In this document: piece after piece, positions 24,668 to 34,331 of the stretch | How positions within the stretch are numbered: the first letter of the stretch is position 1 | Layout of the letters: every line of letters starts with the position of its first letter | Source of the DNA: Bifidobacterium apousia | Lineage (GTDB): Bacteria; Actinomycetota; Actinomycetes; Actinomycetales; Bifidobacteriaceae | DNA: 64,000 bases | Assembly: GCF_007559275.1 (NCBI RefSeq) | Contig: NZ_VMHK01000002.1 | Coordinates: forward strand, 186,001-250,000 | Direction: 5' to 3' | Position numbers and translations under genes: made by a program | The notes under the pieces: generated by a model | Database searches by the model: none | What the model was told of the DNA's origin: nothing | Seen by the model: only the letters and a program-made list of their open reading frames with translations

Positions 24668-27595
24668 TTGAAGCGTTTGCAAGAACGGATCGCCAAGGGT
24701 TCGCAGCATGCGAGCCGTCCGATCATCGCCGTTCTGGTAACCCTTCTGGCGACGCTGGCCATGGTTGTTCCGTTGGGGCTGAGCGCCCTTTCGGCCAATC
24801 GGGCCAACGCCGTCGATAAACAGGACGAAACAGCCAGCAGAAAACCCCTGCTCTATAGGATGATGGCCTTCAACGACAGGATCGATGCCTACCAGGATGA
24901 GCTGCGCATGGACTTCATCCTGCGCGTGAAGCACAATGAATTTAATCCGGATTGCGTCGGTGTTGGTGGGACTGATACCAAAAATCCGTCACAATGCAAT
25001 TTGTCTTTCATATATCAGTTTGTTGGTTCTGAAAATCCTGACTATTACAGACGCGTGCGGTATATGAACACTATTACCCCGGATGATTACGTAGACAGCA
25101 ATAAAAATGCCAACGCTTATGATGGCGCCCTAGCCTGGGCCAGGAATCAGGATGAGTTCTTCACCGTTCACAAGATAATCAATTCTGGTTTGTATGACTA
25201 CCTGACCATATCCATTGAGGGTGATATGAATATTAAGGATAAGTCTCCAGATCCCGCAAAATTTGCGGTTGGCGGTCACCCTGAGCCCTTGAATGTCTTT
25301 GCCATCGTTGGTGACCAGAATACCGCCCTGTCTTGCGGGAATTCTTCCTGGTCCTGGACTACCAATAACTGTACAAGCTTTGATCCGGCTTCCATGAGTG
25401 ATTTACAGGCTCAGGATAGATATTCAAATATCACAGCGAGCATGTCCCAGGACAAACAGATGAAAGTGTATATGGGTTACTGCTTGGACAGCAAAGAGGA
25501 TATGAAGTGCAGTGGCCCGTATTCCTGGGTCGGTTGGGACACCAACCCTAATCTCTATCAAAACAATCAAGCCAACTGGGGCATGGTGACGGATTACGGT
25601 TTTCCTGATTATAAGAGCAATGTTACTGGGCCAATCGCCGGTACTGCTCCGGGAACAGCTCCGGCACGGTCGTTCTTCGTGTACTGGCTGAATCCGCGTG
25701 GCAGTACAAATGACAATCCTGATGGCATATGTTCTGAGACCAGTTCCTATTATTACCAGTGGGTGGCTCTGAAGGATAGCGAGTGGGTGCCTGTCGATGA
25801 GCTGACCCCTGAGCCGGTTCTGGTGACAGGCCAGCAGCCGTCCCCCAATACGGCGACTACCACGACCAGCAAGGCGGCCCAAGTCAGTAAGTATTCCGCT
25901 TTCAACGTGAGTCCGAAGGATCCTCAATATCTCGACAACCCCAACGTGCTTTTTGCCACTGACAAGGATGGCAATCCTATGCCTGCTCAGAAGGATGATG
26001 GCGGGATTGATTTCAAGGAGGCCAAGGAGAAGCAGGATCTTGACGGTTACTTCAAGATGGTCACCTGGCCTGTTACCACCAATCGGGATGGCAGCGCTTG
26101 CACCGTCAGCCCTGAAGTGTACGACCCCAAGAGCGCTGGTCTTGTAGGGATAAACGATGGTATGTCCACCGTGGAGAAGGATACGAATATTTCTGCGGGG
26201 TGGACTATCAATACCGCTTTCTATAAGTATGACGTGCCTCGTCCTGATGATCCTACGATCACCAAGATCGAAAACGATGCTGATGCCGGTTTGGATGCTT
26301 CTGGAAGCGTGTATACGACCAAGCTTGAGCCGGTAATCAGTGGTGAGTGCATGCCCTCCAAGGATGCCGCGCGCCCCAACAAGGTCGTTCTCTACGGCGA
26401 GGATCCCAATAATCCCATTGTGGAGGGGCAGGGCACGAATGGCGATGACCTGGTGAAAGGGACGGACACGTGGGGGTTCAGGCTGGGCGAGACCGTGTGT
26501 GAGGTCGACACTGGCAGCAAACAAGGGGGTTCCTGGCGGATACAGGACACCAACAAGCTGTATCCGTCGCCGGATTCTGGCAACAAGTACAGCGGCTACA
26601 GGCGTTACCATGCCTGGGTGACTGAGTCTGTCTCCGGGTTCGGCCTGACCTCCTACTTCTCGAATATTGGCACGGCTTATTTCGTTTCGGGAGAAAACGT
26701 CCCGGATGCCAGCAAGTTCTCGGTCACGGTGCCCCATACGGTAAACGGGAGCCTACCGGCGGATTCGGTCGTTGTGTTCAGGGGTGAGGCGTCGCCTGTG
26801 TACACGGCCTGGTCCTCGGGAAGTCTGGGGATGACGGATTCGAGGATGGTCGTTTCCATGAAGCAGAATGCTGTCTCGGGCTGGACCAGTCTGCTGACCA
26901 CTCCGGCCAACACCTTCCAGAGGGATGCGGCGGTCGGCGCTGTTCCTTCCGTCACTGACCCCACATCAGGCCTCACGTTGGATCTCACCAAGACAGCAGC
27001 TACCACTTGGACCTGGTCGCTGAACATCCCTGCTGATAAGTTCACTGGTTACAACGGTGACGACGAAACGCAGACATACACCTTCCAGGTTGAAATGGTC
27101 AACCCGATGAACCTCCGTTCGGGCCCAGCCTCTGTCGAGCGGACAATCGACATGACGCCCACCACACTGACCATTGACCGCCATGACGTCTTCCAGGTGG
27201 CCGGCAGGGCCTACAAGTATGTGGACGGGGACAGGAAGATTCCTGAGACCAAGGGGACCATGGTGCATGTGACCTGGCCTGACAACACTGGCACGGATGT
27301 GGCTGTGGGGAGCCATGGCATTTGGCAGGCGGTTCCTCCTGAGGGGATGAAGCAGGGGGATGTCGCCGTCCAGGTGCTTTCGGATGATGCCGAGGGCCCT
27401 GACGCGCAGGGCAGGTTCCTAGGCGGAAACCAGTCGGCCTCGGTGTCGCAGGAGCTGGAGTTCCGGCCTTCGACATCCTCCCTGCCGCTTACCGGCGGAT
27501 GGCCGCTTTCCGTGCTCAAAATCCTGCTGCTGATAGCCCTTGGCCTGGTCGGCTTCGTGGCCTGCCTGAGGAACAAGCAGGAAAACCGCCACTGA
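24668..27595 (+). CDS. Sortase-anchored surface protein, array copy 5
   Basis: A 975-residue paralogue with signal peptide ending NRANA, ten extracellular cysteines, Ig-like C-terminal region, LPLTGG, membrane helix and tail RNKQENRH. It is a mosaic. The N-terminal third is of the copy 1 type (MAFNDRIDAYQDEL; NTITPDDYVDSNKN). The centre (FPDYKSNVTGPIAGTAPGTA) is nearly identical to copy 3. The last 130 residues are nearly identical to copy 1, also at synonymous sites. The TTG start follows GGGGG by seven bases and lies at the head of the frame, with no upstream ATG. It is followed by its own terminator and the two tRNA genes. Confidence 0.86.
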   Translation: MKRLQERIAKGSQHASRPIIAVLVTLLATLAMVVPLGLSALSANRANAVDKQDETASRKPLLYRMMAFNDRIDAYQDELRMDFILRVKHNEFNPDCVGVGGTDTKNPSQCNLSFIYQFVGSENPDYYRRVRYMNTITPDDYVDSNKNANAYDGALAWARNQDEFFTVHKIINSGLYDYLTISIEGDMNIKDKSPDPAKFAVGGHPEPLNVFAIVGDQNTALSCGNSSWSWTTNNCTSFDPASMSDLQAQDRYSNITASMSQDKQMKVYMGYCLDSKEDMKCSGPYSWVGWDTNPNLYQNNQANWGMVTDYGFPDYKSNVTGPIAGTAPGTAPARSFFVYWLNPRGSTNDNPDGICSETSSYYYQWVALKDSEWVPVDELTPEPVLVTGQQPSPNTATTTTSKAAQVSKYSAFNVSPKDPQYLDNPNVLFATDKDGNPMPAQKDDGGIDFKEAKEKQDLDGYFKMVTWPVTTNRDGSACTVSPEVYDPKSAGLVGINDGMSTVEKDTNISAGWTINTAFYKYDVPRPDDPTITKIENDADAGLDASGSVYTTKLEPVISGECMPSKDAARPNKVVLYGEDPNNPIVEGQGTNGDDLVKGTDTWGFRLGETVCEVDTGSKQGGSWRIQDTNKLYPSPDSGNKYSGYRRYHAWVTESVSGFGLTSYFSNIGTAYFVSGENVPDASKFSVTVPHTVNGSLPADSVVVFRGEASPVYTAWSSGSLGMTDSRMVVSMKQNAVSGWTSLLTTPANTFQRDAAVGAVPSVTDPTSGLTLDLTKTAATTWTWSLNIPADKFTGYNGDDETQTYTFQVEMVNPMNLRSGPASVERTIDMTPTTLTIDRHDVFQVAGRAYKYVDGDRKIPETKGTMVHVTWPDNTGTDVAVGSHGIWQAVPPEGMKQGDVAVQVLSDDAEGPDAQGRFLGGNQSASVSQELEFRPSTSSLPLTGGWPLSVLKILLLIALGLVGFVACLRNKQENRH

Positions 27596-27608
27596 TCCCC
27601 GCAACGTA

Positions 27609-27640
27609 AGACAGGGCCTGTTCTTGCAGGCCCTGTTCTT
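27609..27640 (+). terminator. Terminator after array copy 5
   Basis: ACAGGGCCTG and CAGGCCCTGT pair perfectly over ten bases around the loop TTCTTG, followed by TCTTAATT. It also lies downstream of the minus-strand tRNA-Leu and could serve both directions. Confidence 0.85.
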
Positions 27641-27648
27641 AATTCCTG

Positions 27649-27729
27649 TGCGCGAGATGGGACTCGAACCCACACGTCCGAAGACACAGGAACCTAAATC
27701 CTGCGCGGCTACCATTACGCCACTCGCGC
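27649..27729 (-). tRNA. tRNA-Leu (anticodon TAG)
   Basis: The acceptor stem GCGCGAG/CTCGCGC closes a cloverleaf with D-arm GGCGTAATGGTAGC, anticodon stem CAGGA/TCCTG around the loop TTTAGGT, a long variable arm typical of class II tRNAs, and T-loop GGTTCGAGTCC. CCA is not encoded. It decodes CUA and, by wobble, other CUN codons. Confidence 0.95.
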
Positions 27730-27769
27730 GTACGACATGCCCTGCCGTTGAAAGGTCAGCTGGTGAAAG

Positions 27770-27842
27770 AGCCACTTGACAGAATCGAACTGTCGACCTT
27801 CTCATTACGAGTGAGACGCTCTGCCAACTGAGCTAAAGTGGC
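27770..27842 (-). tRNA. tRNA-Thr (anticodon CGT)
   Basis: The acceptor stem GCCACTT/AAGTGGC, D-arm AGCTCAGTTGGCAGAGC, anticodon stem TCTCA/TGAGA with loop CTCGTAA, and T-arm ending GTTCGATTCTGTC give a regular 73-nt tRNA. CCA is not encoded. It lies upstream of tRNA-Leu on the same strand, with 40 bp between them. Confidence 0.95.
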
Positions 27843-27955
27843 CTTCGCCTCCCGTCCGGACCTGCCGGAAGAAGACAACATGCTATATCATACTGGATGC
27901 GCGCGATAAAAACGCCTTGAGCTTCGGGCCGAGGGTGTACAAGCTTCTTGACACA

Positions 27956-29089
27956 ATGGAGGGCATGGATCTCAATGATTTCTATGCCGTCATTCCGGCC
28001 GGTGGCGTGGGCACCCGGCTCTGGCCATTGAGCCGACAGAACCGGCCCAAGTTCCTTTACGATCTGTTGGGGTCAGGCAGAACAATGATCCAAGGCACCT
28101 TTGACCGGCTGGCTGGCATCTGCGGGACCGATCATGTGGTCGTCTCCACTGGCCAGCGGCATGTGGATCAGGTGCGTCAACAGCTTCCTGATCTGGCTGA
28201 GGACGCGCTCTTCGCCGAGCCTGTTCCTCGCGATTCCACGGCGGCCATTGCCTTGGCGACTGCTGTGCTGGCACAGCGGCACGGCGGGGAAATCATCGTG
28301 GGCTCCTTCGCCGCCGACCACGTCATCCGAGACGACAAGGCGTTTGCGGCCTCAGTGGGGCAGGCGGTGGCAGCGGCCCGAGCCGGGTATGTGACCACCA
28401 TCGGCATCGCCGCCTCCCGTCCCTCCACCGCCTTCGGCTACATCCACCAAGGCCCTTCCCTGGCCGATCGCATTCCCGGGGCCCCTGATGCCCGCCTGGT
28501 CAGCGAATTCGTCGAGAAACCGGATGCCTCTACGGCACAGGCCTACCTGTCAACAGGAGAGTATCGCTGGAATGCCGGCATGTTCGTCATGCAAGCGCAG
28601 GTGCTTCTGGACTGCCTGCGTCGTTACAAGCCGGAGCTCCACGCCGCCGTCATGGCCATCGCCCAGGTCTGGGATCAGGGTGAGCAGGCCCGCAGCCAGG
28701 CTATGGAGGAGCATTGGCCGGGCATCGAGAAGATCGCCTTTGACTATGCCGTGGCCGAGCCCCTATCGGCGGCTGGCGGCGTGGCGGTTGTTCCCGGGGG
28801 TTTCGATTGGGATGACATCGGCGACTTCAATTCAGTGGCGGGTCTGCTGCCGTCCTCCAACAGGCGCAACATCAAGATTCTTGGGGATGCCGACCGGGTC
28901 ATGTATCTGGATTCCGCTGGAGACATGGTCGTGCCAGGCTCCGAACGCACGGTCGCCCTTCTTGGTGTGGATGACATGATCGTCGTCGACACTCCCGATG
29001 CTCTCCTGGTGGCCCCCCGGGCCCGCAGTCAGGAAGTCAAGGACATGGTGGCCAAGCTGGCCCAGTACGGCTGTGACGACATACTCTGA
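27956..29089 (+). CDS. manC: Mannose-1-phosphate guanylyltransferase
   Basis: The enzyme makes GDP-mannose from mannose 1-phosphate and GTP, a donor for cell-surface glycans. The N-terminal nucleotidyltransferase signature is clear (YAVIPAGGVGTRLWPLSRQNRPKFLYDLL). FVEKPDASTAQAYLSTGEYRWNAGMFV and GGFDWDDIGDFNSV complete the family pattern. The length is 377 residues from the ATG at 27956. A second ATG at 27965 follows GGAGG too closely for normal use, so the start is uncertain by three codons. It lacks the C-terminal isomerase domain of bifunctional ManC/AlgA proteins. Confidence 0.93.
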   Translation: MEGMDLNDFYAVIPAGGVGTRLWPLSRQNRPKFLYDLLGSGRTMIQGTFDRLAGICGTDHVVVSTGQRHVDQVRQQLPDLAEDALFAEPVPRDSTAAIALATAVLAQRHGGEIIVGSFAADHVIRDDKAFAASVGQAVAAARAGYVTTIGIAASRPSTAFGYIHQGPSLADRIPGAPDARLVSEFVEKPDASTAQAYLSTGEYRWNAGMFVMQAQVLLDCLRRYKPELHAAVMAIAQVWDQGEQARSQAMEEHWPGIEKIAFDYAVAEPLSAAGGVAVVPGGFDWDDIGDFNSVAGLLPSSNRRNIKILGDADRVMYLDSAGDMVVPGSERTVALLGVDDMIVVDTPDALLVAPRARSQEVKDMVAKLAQYGCDDIL

Positions 29090-29101
29090 GAGCGATTCGG
29101 C

Positions 29102-29130
29102 TCAGTCAAGTAGATTGACTGATTTTGTTG
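29102..29130 (+). terminator. Terminator after manC
   Basis: TCAGTCAA and TTGACTGA form an eight-base stem around GTAGA, followed by TTTTGTTGT. Confidence 0.75.
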
Positions 29131-29218
29131 TCTTCTGTCTGCTTTTGTGAGTAGTTTGGGGTACAGAACCGGGTGCTCGGTAGACCGGGCATCACCTCAT
29201 GAAAGGACCCGAACAACC

Positions 29219-30916
29219 ATGGCCATCAATCCTCCAGTGGACGCTACCAGCACCAAGGCCTGGGCGGCCTTGCACCAGCACTTCGACGACATGCAGCGCC
29301 AAGGGATCGATCTGCGCGCATGGTTCGCCAAGGACCCGCAGCGCACCGAAAAGCTCAGCTTCGAGCTGGGTGATCTCTATATTGATCTGTCCAAGAACCT
29401 GATTCAGCCCGAGACCCTGTCACTGCTGGCCCAGCTGGGCCGCGAGGTCGGCCTTGAGGAGCGTATCGAGGCCATGTTCAACGGCGAGCACATCAACAAC
29501 ACCGAGGACAGGGCCGTCCTGCACACAGCCCTGCGCCGTCCCGAGGAGGATCGCGGCCGGCTGATCGTGGACGGCCAGGATGTTGTCGGCGACGTCCGCG
29601 ACACCCTCAAGCGCATCTATGCCTTTGCCGACCAGGTCCGCTCGGGCAGCTGGACCGGTCTGACCGGCAAGCGGATCACCACCGTGGTCAACATCGGCAT
29701 CGGCGGCTCCGACCTTGGCCCGGTCATGGCCTACGAGGCCCTGAAGCCCTACGCGGATGCCGGCATCAGCGCCCGCTACATCTCCAACATCGATCCCAAC
29801 GACCTGGCCGAGAAGACGCGCGATCTGGATCCGGAGACCACGCTCTTCATCATCGTCTCCAAGACCTTCACCACCCTGGAGACCCTGACCAACGCCCGCC
29901 AGGCCCGCGCCTGGCTCCTGAAGAGCCTGGGGGAGCGCGGTCTGCTGTCCAAGGACGGCGAGGACCTCTCGGCCGAGGCCATCCGTCGGCACTTCATCGC
30001 CGTCTCGACCGCACTGGACAAGGTGCGCGACTTCGGCATCGATCCTGACAACGTCTTCGGCTTCTGGAACTGGGTCGGCGGCCGGTACTCGGTGGATTCC
30101 GCCGTGGGCACCTCCCTGGCCATCACCATCGGCCCCGAGCGCTTCGAGGAGTTCCTCAAGGGCTTCAACACCGTCGATCGTTACTTCCGCGCCACTCCTC
30201 TGGATCGGAACGTGGTGGCCTTGATGGGCCTGCTCAACGTCTGGTATGTCAACTTCTTCGGCGCCCACTCGCACGCCGTGCTGCCTTATGACCAGTATCT
30301 GCACCGCTTCCCGGCCTATCTGCAGCAGCTGACCATGGAGTCCAACGGCAAGTCCGTGCGCTGGGACGGCACGCCGGTGACCAGCCTGACCGGCGAAATC
30401 TTCTGGGGGGAGCCCGGCACCAACGGCCAGCACGCCTTCTACCAGCTCATCCACCAGGGCACCCGTCTGATCCCCGCCGACTTCATCGCCTTCGCCAACA
30501 CCCCCAATCCAGCCAAGGACGGGGACCAGGACGTCCATGAGCTCTTCCTGGCCAACTTCCTGGCCCAGACCAAGGCATTGGCCTTCGGCAAGACCGCCGA
30601 CGAGGTCCGCGCCGAGGGCACTCCGGAGGCCATCGTTCCGGCCCGGGTCTTCACCGGCAACCGGCCCACCACCTCCATCTTCGGCGATGCGCTGACTCCG
30701 GCCGCCCTGGGCGAGCTGATCGCCCTCTACGAGCACATCACGCTGACCGAGGGCACGGTCTGGGGCATTGATTCCTTCGACCAGTGGGGTGTTGAGCTGG
30801 GCAAGAAGCTGGCCCGCGAGATCACCCCGGCCATCTCCCGGGATGACCAGGCGCTGGCCGAGCAGGACCAGTCCACCAAGTCCCTGATCGCCTTCTACAG
30901 GGCCCACCGCCGCTGA
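29219..30916 (+). CDS. pgi: Glucose-6-phosphate isomerase
   Basis: Pgi interconverts glucose 6-phosphate and fructose 6-phosphate. In bifidobacteria it feeds the fructose 6-phosphate phosphoketolase (bifid) shunt. The 565 residues contain the family strings [69 protein letters not shown] and [13 protein letters not shown]. The ATG at 29219 gives the typical N-terminus, and the frame before it is unrelated. AGGA stands 11 bases before the start. Confidence 0.98.
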   Translation: MAINPPVDATSTKAWAALHQHFDDMQRQGIDLRAWFAKDPQRTEKLSFELGDLYIDLSKNLIQPETLSLLAQLGREVGLEERIEAMFNGEHINNTEDRAVLHTALRRPEEDRGRLIVDGQDVVGDVRDTLKRIYAFADQVRSGSWTGLTGKRITTVVNIGIGGSDLGPVMAYEALKPYADAGISARYISNIDPNDLAEKTRDLDPETTLFIIVSKTFTTLETLTNARQARAWLLKSLGERGLLSKDGEDLSAEAIRRHFIAVSTALDKVRDFGIDPDNVFGFWNWVGGRYSVDSAVGTSLAITIGPERFEEFLKGFNTVDRYFRATPLDRNVVALMGLLNVWYVNFFGAHSHAVLPYDQYLHRFPAYLQQLTMESNGKSVRWDGTPVTSLTGEIFWGEPGTNGQHAFYQLIHQGTRLIPADFIAFANTPNPAKDGDQDVHELFLANFLAQTKALAFGKTADEVRAEGTPEAIVPARVFTGNRPTTSIFGDALTPAALGELIALYEHITLTEGTVWGIDSFDQWGVELGKKLAREITPAISRDDQALAEQDQSTKSLIAFYRAHRR

Positions 30917-31137
30917 TGTCATGCCGGGCCCCAGCGGGTCCGGTTGGTGGTATATTATTGGACAGTTGTTTGCCGGAAGGGCAGCTGCCGCATGGGCTCC
31001 CTTCCTTTCAGGTCCAGCCGGATGCTCCGGCGGATCGGCACCCCCGACGGCAGACCGTCGGGTTCCGTCAGGATCGCCTCCTTTGGTGGTTGCGGTCCAT
31101 GTCATGGGTCGATGTGCGGCGGCCATGGAGGAACAGC
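30917..31137 (+). promoter_or_regulatory. rplS leader region
   Basis: This non-coding stretch is 221 bp long. TATATTAT at about 30949-30956 looks like a -10 element. A stable hairpin CCGACGG-CAGA-CCGTCGG lies at about 31048-31065. Then comes the ribosome binding site GGAGGA before rplS. Ribosomal protein operons often carry autoregulatory leaders, but no known leader family was recognised here. The hairpin could also end pgi transcription. Confidence 0.4.
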
Positions 31138-31509
31138 ATGAACGCGATTCAGGAATTTGACGCCAGCCACATGAAGCCTGCGGAGCAGATCCCAGACTTC
31201 CGCCCCGGCGATACCGTCGAGGTCAACGTCAACATCACTGAGGGCAACAACTCTCGTATCCAGGCTTTCACGGGCGTGGTGATCGCTCGTCAGGGCTCCG
31301 GCGTGCGCGAGACCATCCTGGTGCGCAAGGTCAGCTTCGGCGTGGGCGTCGAGCGTCGCTTCCCTCTGCACTCCCCGCAGATTGATTCCATCAAGGTGCT
31401 GCGCCACGGCCGTGTCCGCCGCGCCAAGCTCTACTACCTGCGTGGTCTGCACGGCAAGGCCGCCCGCATTGTCGAGCGTCGCGACAACAAGGCCGAGTCC
31501 AACAAGTAG
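31138..31509 (+). CDS. rplS: 50S ribosomal protein L19
   Basis: A 123-residue ribosomal protein located at the 30S-50S interface. The family pattern is evident in [65 protein letters not shown] and [21 protein letters not shown]. The start ATG follows GGAGGAACAGC. It heads a group with lepB and rnhB, a common actinobacterial order. Confidence 0.98.
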   Translation: MNAIQEFDASHMKPAEQIPDFRPGDTVEVNVNITEGNNSRIQAFTGVVIARQGSGVRETILVRKVSFGVGVERRFPLHSPQIDSIKVLRHGRVRRAKLYYLRGLHGKAARIVERRDNKAESNK

Positions 31510-31548
31510 GATTCAGCCAGGGCGACCCAGCCCAGGCCTGGCCGCTAA

Positions 31549-31580
31549 CACCCGGGATGTAATGCTCCCGGGTTTTTCCA
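31549..31580 (+). terminator. Terminator after rplS
   Basis: ACCCGGGA and TCCCGGGT form a stem around TGTAATGC, followed by TTTTT, 40 bp after the rplS stop. Confidence 0.85.
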
Positions 31581-31654
31581 TGCTTGGGTGTGTACGCTAT
31601 GAGGCATGCGGAACCTTTTTGCGTGTGGGTTCCGGCGGATGACAAGGAGTGGAT

Positions 31655-32419
31655 ATGGCCTTTCGGGATGAGGAAGCGACCTCGTCGGGACTTTGGTATC
31701 CGGACGGCAGACAGGCCACCTCAGCCCCGGTGCCGCCCCGCCATGCCTTTGACCGCCCTGGCGGACGCGGCTCCACCAAGGGCAGCCACCCGCGTCTGGG
31801 CGAACGCGGTTTCCTGCCCGAGTTTCTGTTCGAGCTGGTTGCTCTCTTGGCTGTCGTCGCCGTCCTGCGCATATTTTTGTTCAGCATCTACGTCATCCCC
31901 TCTGGCTCCATGGAGAACACCCTTGGTGTCGGAGACAGAATCCTGACCACTCACCGGCTGACCAGGTCCATGATGGCCCCCCGTCGAGGGGATGTGGTGG
32001 TCTTTACTGACCCTGCTAACTGGCTAGGCGAAGAGTCCACTCCGAGCTTCCGCGGCAGTCACCTGGTAAAGCGCCTGATCGGCATGCCCGGCGACACGGT
32101 GGCCTGCAAGGGTCATGGCGCCCCAGTCACCGTCAACGGCGTCGCCTTGGATGAGAGTTCCTACCTGCGCCCAGGAGTGGAGCCCAGCTCCTTTGCCTTC
32201 AAGGTCAAGGTGGACCCTGGGTACGTCTTCGTCATGGGCGACAACCGTTCCAACTCCGCCGATTCCCGTCTGCACAAGGACGACGGCCACAATGGCCTGG
32301 TCCCCATGGACAACATCAAGGGCACTGCACTGCTGACCTACTACCCGGTGGGCAGCTGGAAGCTGCTCAACAACCAGCACAAGGTCTTCGACGCTGTGCC
32401 CGAGCCTACCCAGGACTGA
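31655..32419 (+). CDS. lepB: Signal peptidase I
   Basis: The membrane-bound type I signal peptidase removes signal peptides from exported proteins, here presumably including the surface proteins of this window. A polar cytoplasmic tail (about 1-55) is followed by one membrane helix (FELVALLAVVAVLRIFLFSIYVI). The catalytic Ser lies in PSGSMENTL and the catalytic Lys in LVKRLIGMPGDTV. The last family box is FVMGDNRSNSADSRL. At 254 residues it is of normal length. The ATG at 31655 is five bases after AAGGAG, and an in-frame GTG at 31649 overlaps that ribosome binding site and is rejected. Confidence 0.95.
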   Translation: MAFRDEEATSSGLWYPDGRQATSAPVPPRHAFDRPGGRGSTKGSHPRLGERGFLPEFLFELVALLAVVAVLRIFLFSIYVIPSGSMENTLGVGDRILTTHRLTRSMMAPRRGDVVVFTDPANWLGEESTPSFRGSHLVKRLIGMPGDTVACKGHGAPVTVNGVALDESSYLRPGVEPSSFAFKVKVDPGYVFVMGDNRSNSADSRLHKDDGHNGLVPMDNIKGTALLTYYPVGSWKLLNNQHKVFDAVPEPTQD

Positions 32420-32426
32420 ACCGGCT

Positions 32427-33134
32427 ATGAGGCGGATTCTGCCGACCCTGGCCACTGAGGCTGCCTTGGCTGATCAGGGAGCCGAGTATGTGCTGGGGCT
32501 GGATGAGGTCGGCCGCGGAGCCCTGGCGGGTCCGGCCATGGTCGGCGTGGTGGCGATCCGTTCCGCTGACCTGCCCCATTTGAAGGTCCCTGACGGGGTG
32601 GCGGATTCCAAGATGCTGACCCCTGCGCGTCGGCTGGCCATGTACCGTGACTTGGAGGACTGGGCTGCCGGCTGGGCGGTGGGGGCCTGCTCCAATCATG
32701 AGATCGATCAGTGGGGCATCGTCCACGCCCTGGGCATCGCTGCCCTGCGTGCACTGGCCGAGTTGGAGCATGGGATGAACCTGGGGGCAGACTGCAATCT
32801 GGCTGCCATCCTCGACGGTCCCCATGACTACATCACCCCGGCCGCCGACAGCTTTGACGCCCCCGACCTCCCGGTTTTGCCCGAGGTTTCCACCCAGGTC
32901 AAGGGTGATGCCCACTGTGCCAGTGTGGCCTGCGCAGCAGTCATCGCCAAGGTCACCCGTGACCAGCTCATGGTTCGGCTGGCTGCCTCCGATCCTGCCC
33001 TGGCCCCCTACCAGTGGGAGCACAACAAGGGCTATGGGTCGCCTGCGCATCTGGAGGCCATTCGCCGTCTGGGGCCCAGCCGTCTGCACCGGGTCAGCTG
33101 GCATTTGCCTTCATCCGATCCCGGCAGGGGCTAA
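32427..33134 (+). CDS. rnhB: Ribonuclease HII
   Basis: RNase HII cuts RNA in RNA-DNA hybrids and removes misincorporated ribonucleotides. The acidic active site is seen in LGLDEVGRGALAGPAMVGV (Asp-Glu), VADSKMLTPARR and the Asp of AAILDGPHDYI. ASVACAAVIAKVTRD and the C-terminal GYGSPAHLEAIRRLGPSRLHR are also typical. The length is 235 residues. It starts seven bases after the lepB stop, so the two are cotranscribed. Confidence 0.96.
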   Translation: MRRILPTLATEAALADQGAEYVLGLDEVGRGALAGPAMVGVVAIRSADLPHLKVPDGVADSKMLTPARRLAMYRDLEDWAAGWAVGACSNHEIDQWGIVHALGIAALRALAELEHGMNLGADCNLAAILDGPHDYITPAADSFDAPDLPVLPEVSTQVKGDAHCASVACAAVIAKVTRDQLMVRLAASDPALAPYQWEHNKGYGSPAHLEAIRRLGPSRLHRVSWHLPSSDPGRG

Positions 33135-33183
33135 TATCGGAACGGTTGACACGGCTATCGTACGGCTATCGGAAGAAGGTCAC

Positions 33184-34305
33184 ATGCCCGCAGGCAGCGG
33201 GGGCAGGTCACGGTCCAAGCGCCCCTCCATGTTCGAGGTTGCCCGGCTGGCCGGGGTTTCCCACCAGACCGTGTCCAGGGTCATCAATAATTCCAAGGAC
33301 GTCTCGCCGGCAACGCGGATCAAGGTCCAGCAGGCCATCAGGAAGCTGGGCTACCGACCCAGCAACTCTGCGCGGGCCCTGGCATCCAGCCGTAGCCGGA
33401 CCATCGGACTGGTAGCCGGCGGTGTCAGTCTCTTCGGGCCTGTTTCGTCAATCACGGCCATCGAGACCGTGGCCCGTTCCCATGGGCTGTTCATGTCGGT
33501 CATGATGGTGGACGAGTCGGCCTGCACCCTTGCCGGATTCCAGGAACTCTGCGGCACCTTCCTGGAGCAGAATGTGGATGCCTTCATCTTTCTGACGCCC
33601 ACTGACACCATGTTCCAGGCCGCCTGCCAGGTTGAGGTGAGCCAGCCTCGGGTCATCGTCACTTCCACTCATGGCATCACCAGCGTCGAAGAGGCTTTGA
33701 GCCGCCGACGGGGCGACGGTCAGATAGCCCTGACCGGAATCGACCAGTGGGGTGCCGTGCAGCGCCTGGCTCGGCTGCTGGTCTCTCGGGGCCACAGGCG
33801 AGTGCTCTATATGGCCGGTCCCGATCAATGGCGGGATGCCGCCACCCGACTGGCCTCCTGGAAGGTGGCCTGCGCCCGCTGCCGCATACGAACGGCCGTG
33901 GTCCACGCCCGCAGCTGGGAGGCCGGGGAGTCCTACACGCTGATGAACCACCTGATCGATCAGCGGGGCATGAGCGGCACCTCCCTGCCCTCGGCCGTGG
34001 TCACCGCCAACGACAACCAGGCCGTGGGCGTGGCCCGGTCCCTGAAGGAGCATGGCATCCGCATTCCCAGTGACATCAGTCTGGTGGGCTTCGACGACGT
34101 GCCTACGGTAGACAACATGTTCCCGCCGCTGGCCACGGTCCGTCCCCGCTTTGAGGATCTGGGGGTGGCCACCATGCGGCAGGTCCTGGCCCTGCTTCAC
34201 CAAGGGCAGCCGGTGGATTTCCCGGTCACCCATCACGGCGTGGGGCTGATCCAGGCGGACGTGATTCAGCGTCGGTCCCTGGGCTACGCAATCAAGCGCC
34301 TCTGA
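33184..34305 (+). CDS. LacI-family transcriptional regulator, probable arabinose repressor
   Basis: A 373-residue LacI/GalR regulator. The N-terminal helix-turn-helix reads SMFEVARLAGVSHQTVSRVI with the hinge GYRPSNSARALASSRS, and a periplasmic-binding-protein-like sensor domain follows (TIGLVAGG; VVTANDNQAVGVARSLKEHG; DISLVGFDDVPTVDNM). It lies directly upstream of araB, in the same direction, and a LacI-type operator overlaps the start region of the araB transcript. The likely effector is L-arabinose or a related pentose, which is inference. The ATG at 33184 follows AAGAAGGT. Confidence 0.9.
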   Translation: MPAGSGGRSRSKRPSMFEVARLAGVSHQTVSRVINNSKDVSPATRIKVQQAIRKLGYRPSNSARALASSRSRTIGLVAGGVSLFGPVSSITAIETVARSHGLFMSVMMVDESACTLAGFQELCGTFLEQNVDAFIFLTPTDTMFQAACQVEVSQPRVIVTSTHGITSVEEALSRRRGDGQIALTGIDQWGAVQRLARLLVSRGHRRVLYMAGPDQWRDAATRLASWKVACARCRIRTAVVHARSWEAGESYTLMNHLIDQRGMSGTSLPSAVVTANDNQAVGVARSLKEHGIRIPSDISLVGFDDVPTVDNMFPPLATVRPRFEDLGVATMRQVLALLHQGQPVDFPVTHHGVGLIQADVIQRRSLGYAIKRL

Positions 34306-34331
34306 CCACTGTCGGCCCGCATCCCGCGGGC

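Noticed and set aside
11336-27600. CRISPR array or insertion sequence as the cause of the repeats
   Set aside because: The repeats are whole genes and their leaders. There are no short regularly spaced repeats, transposase genes or terminal inverted repeats.
29420-31126. Long minus-strand open frame opposite pgi
   Set aside because: It is a codon-bias shadow of pgi. The composition is Gly/Val/Gln-rich and without motifs.
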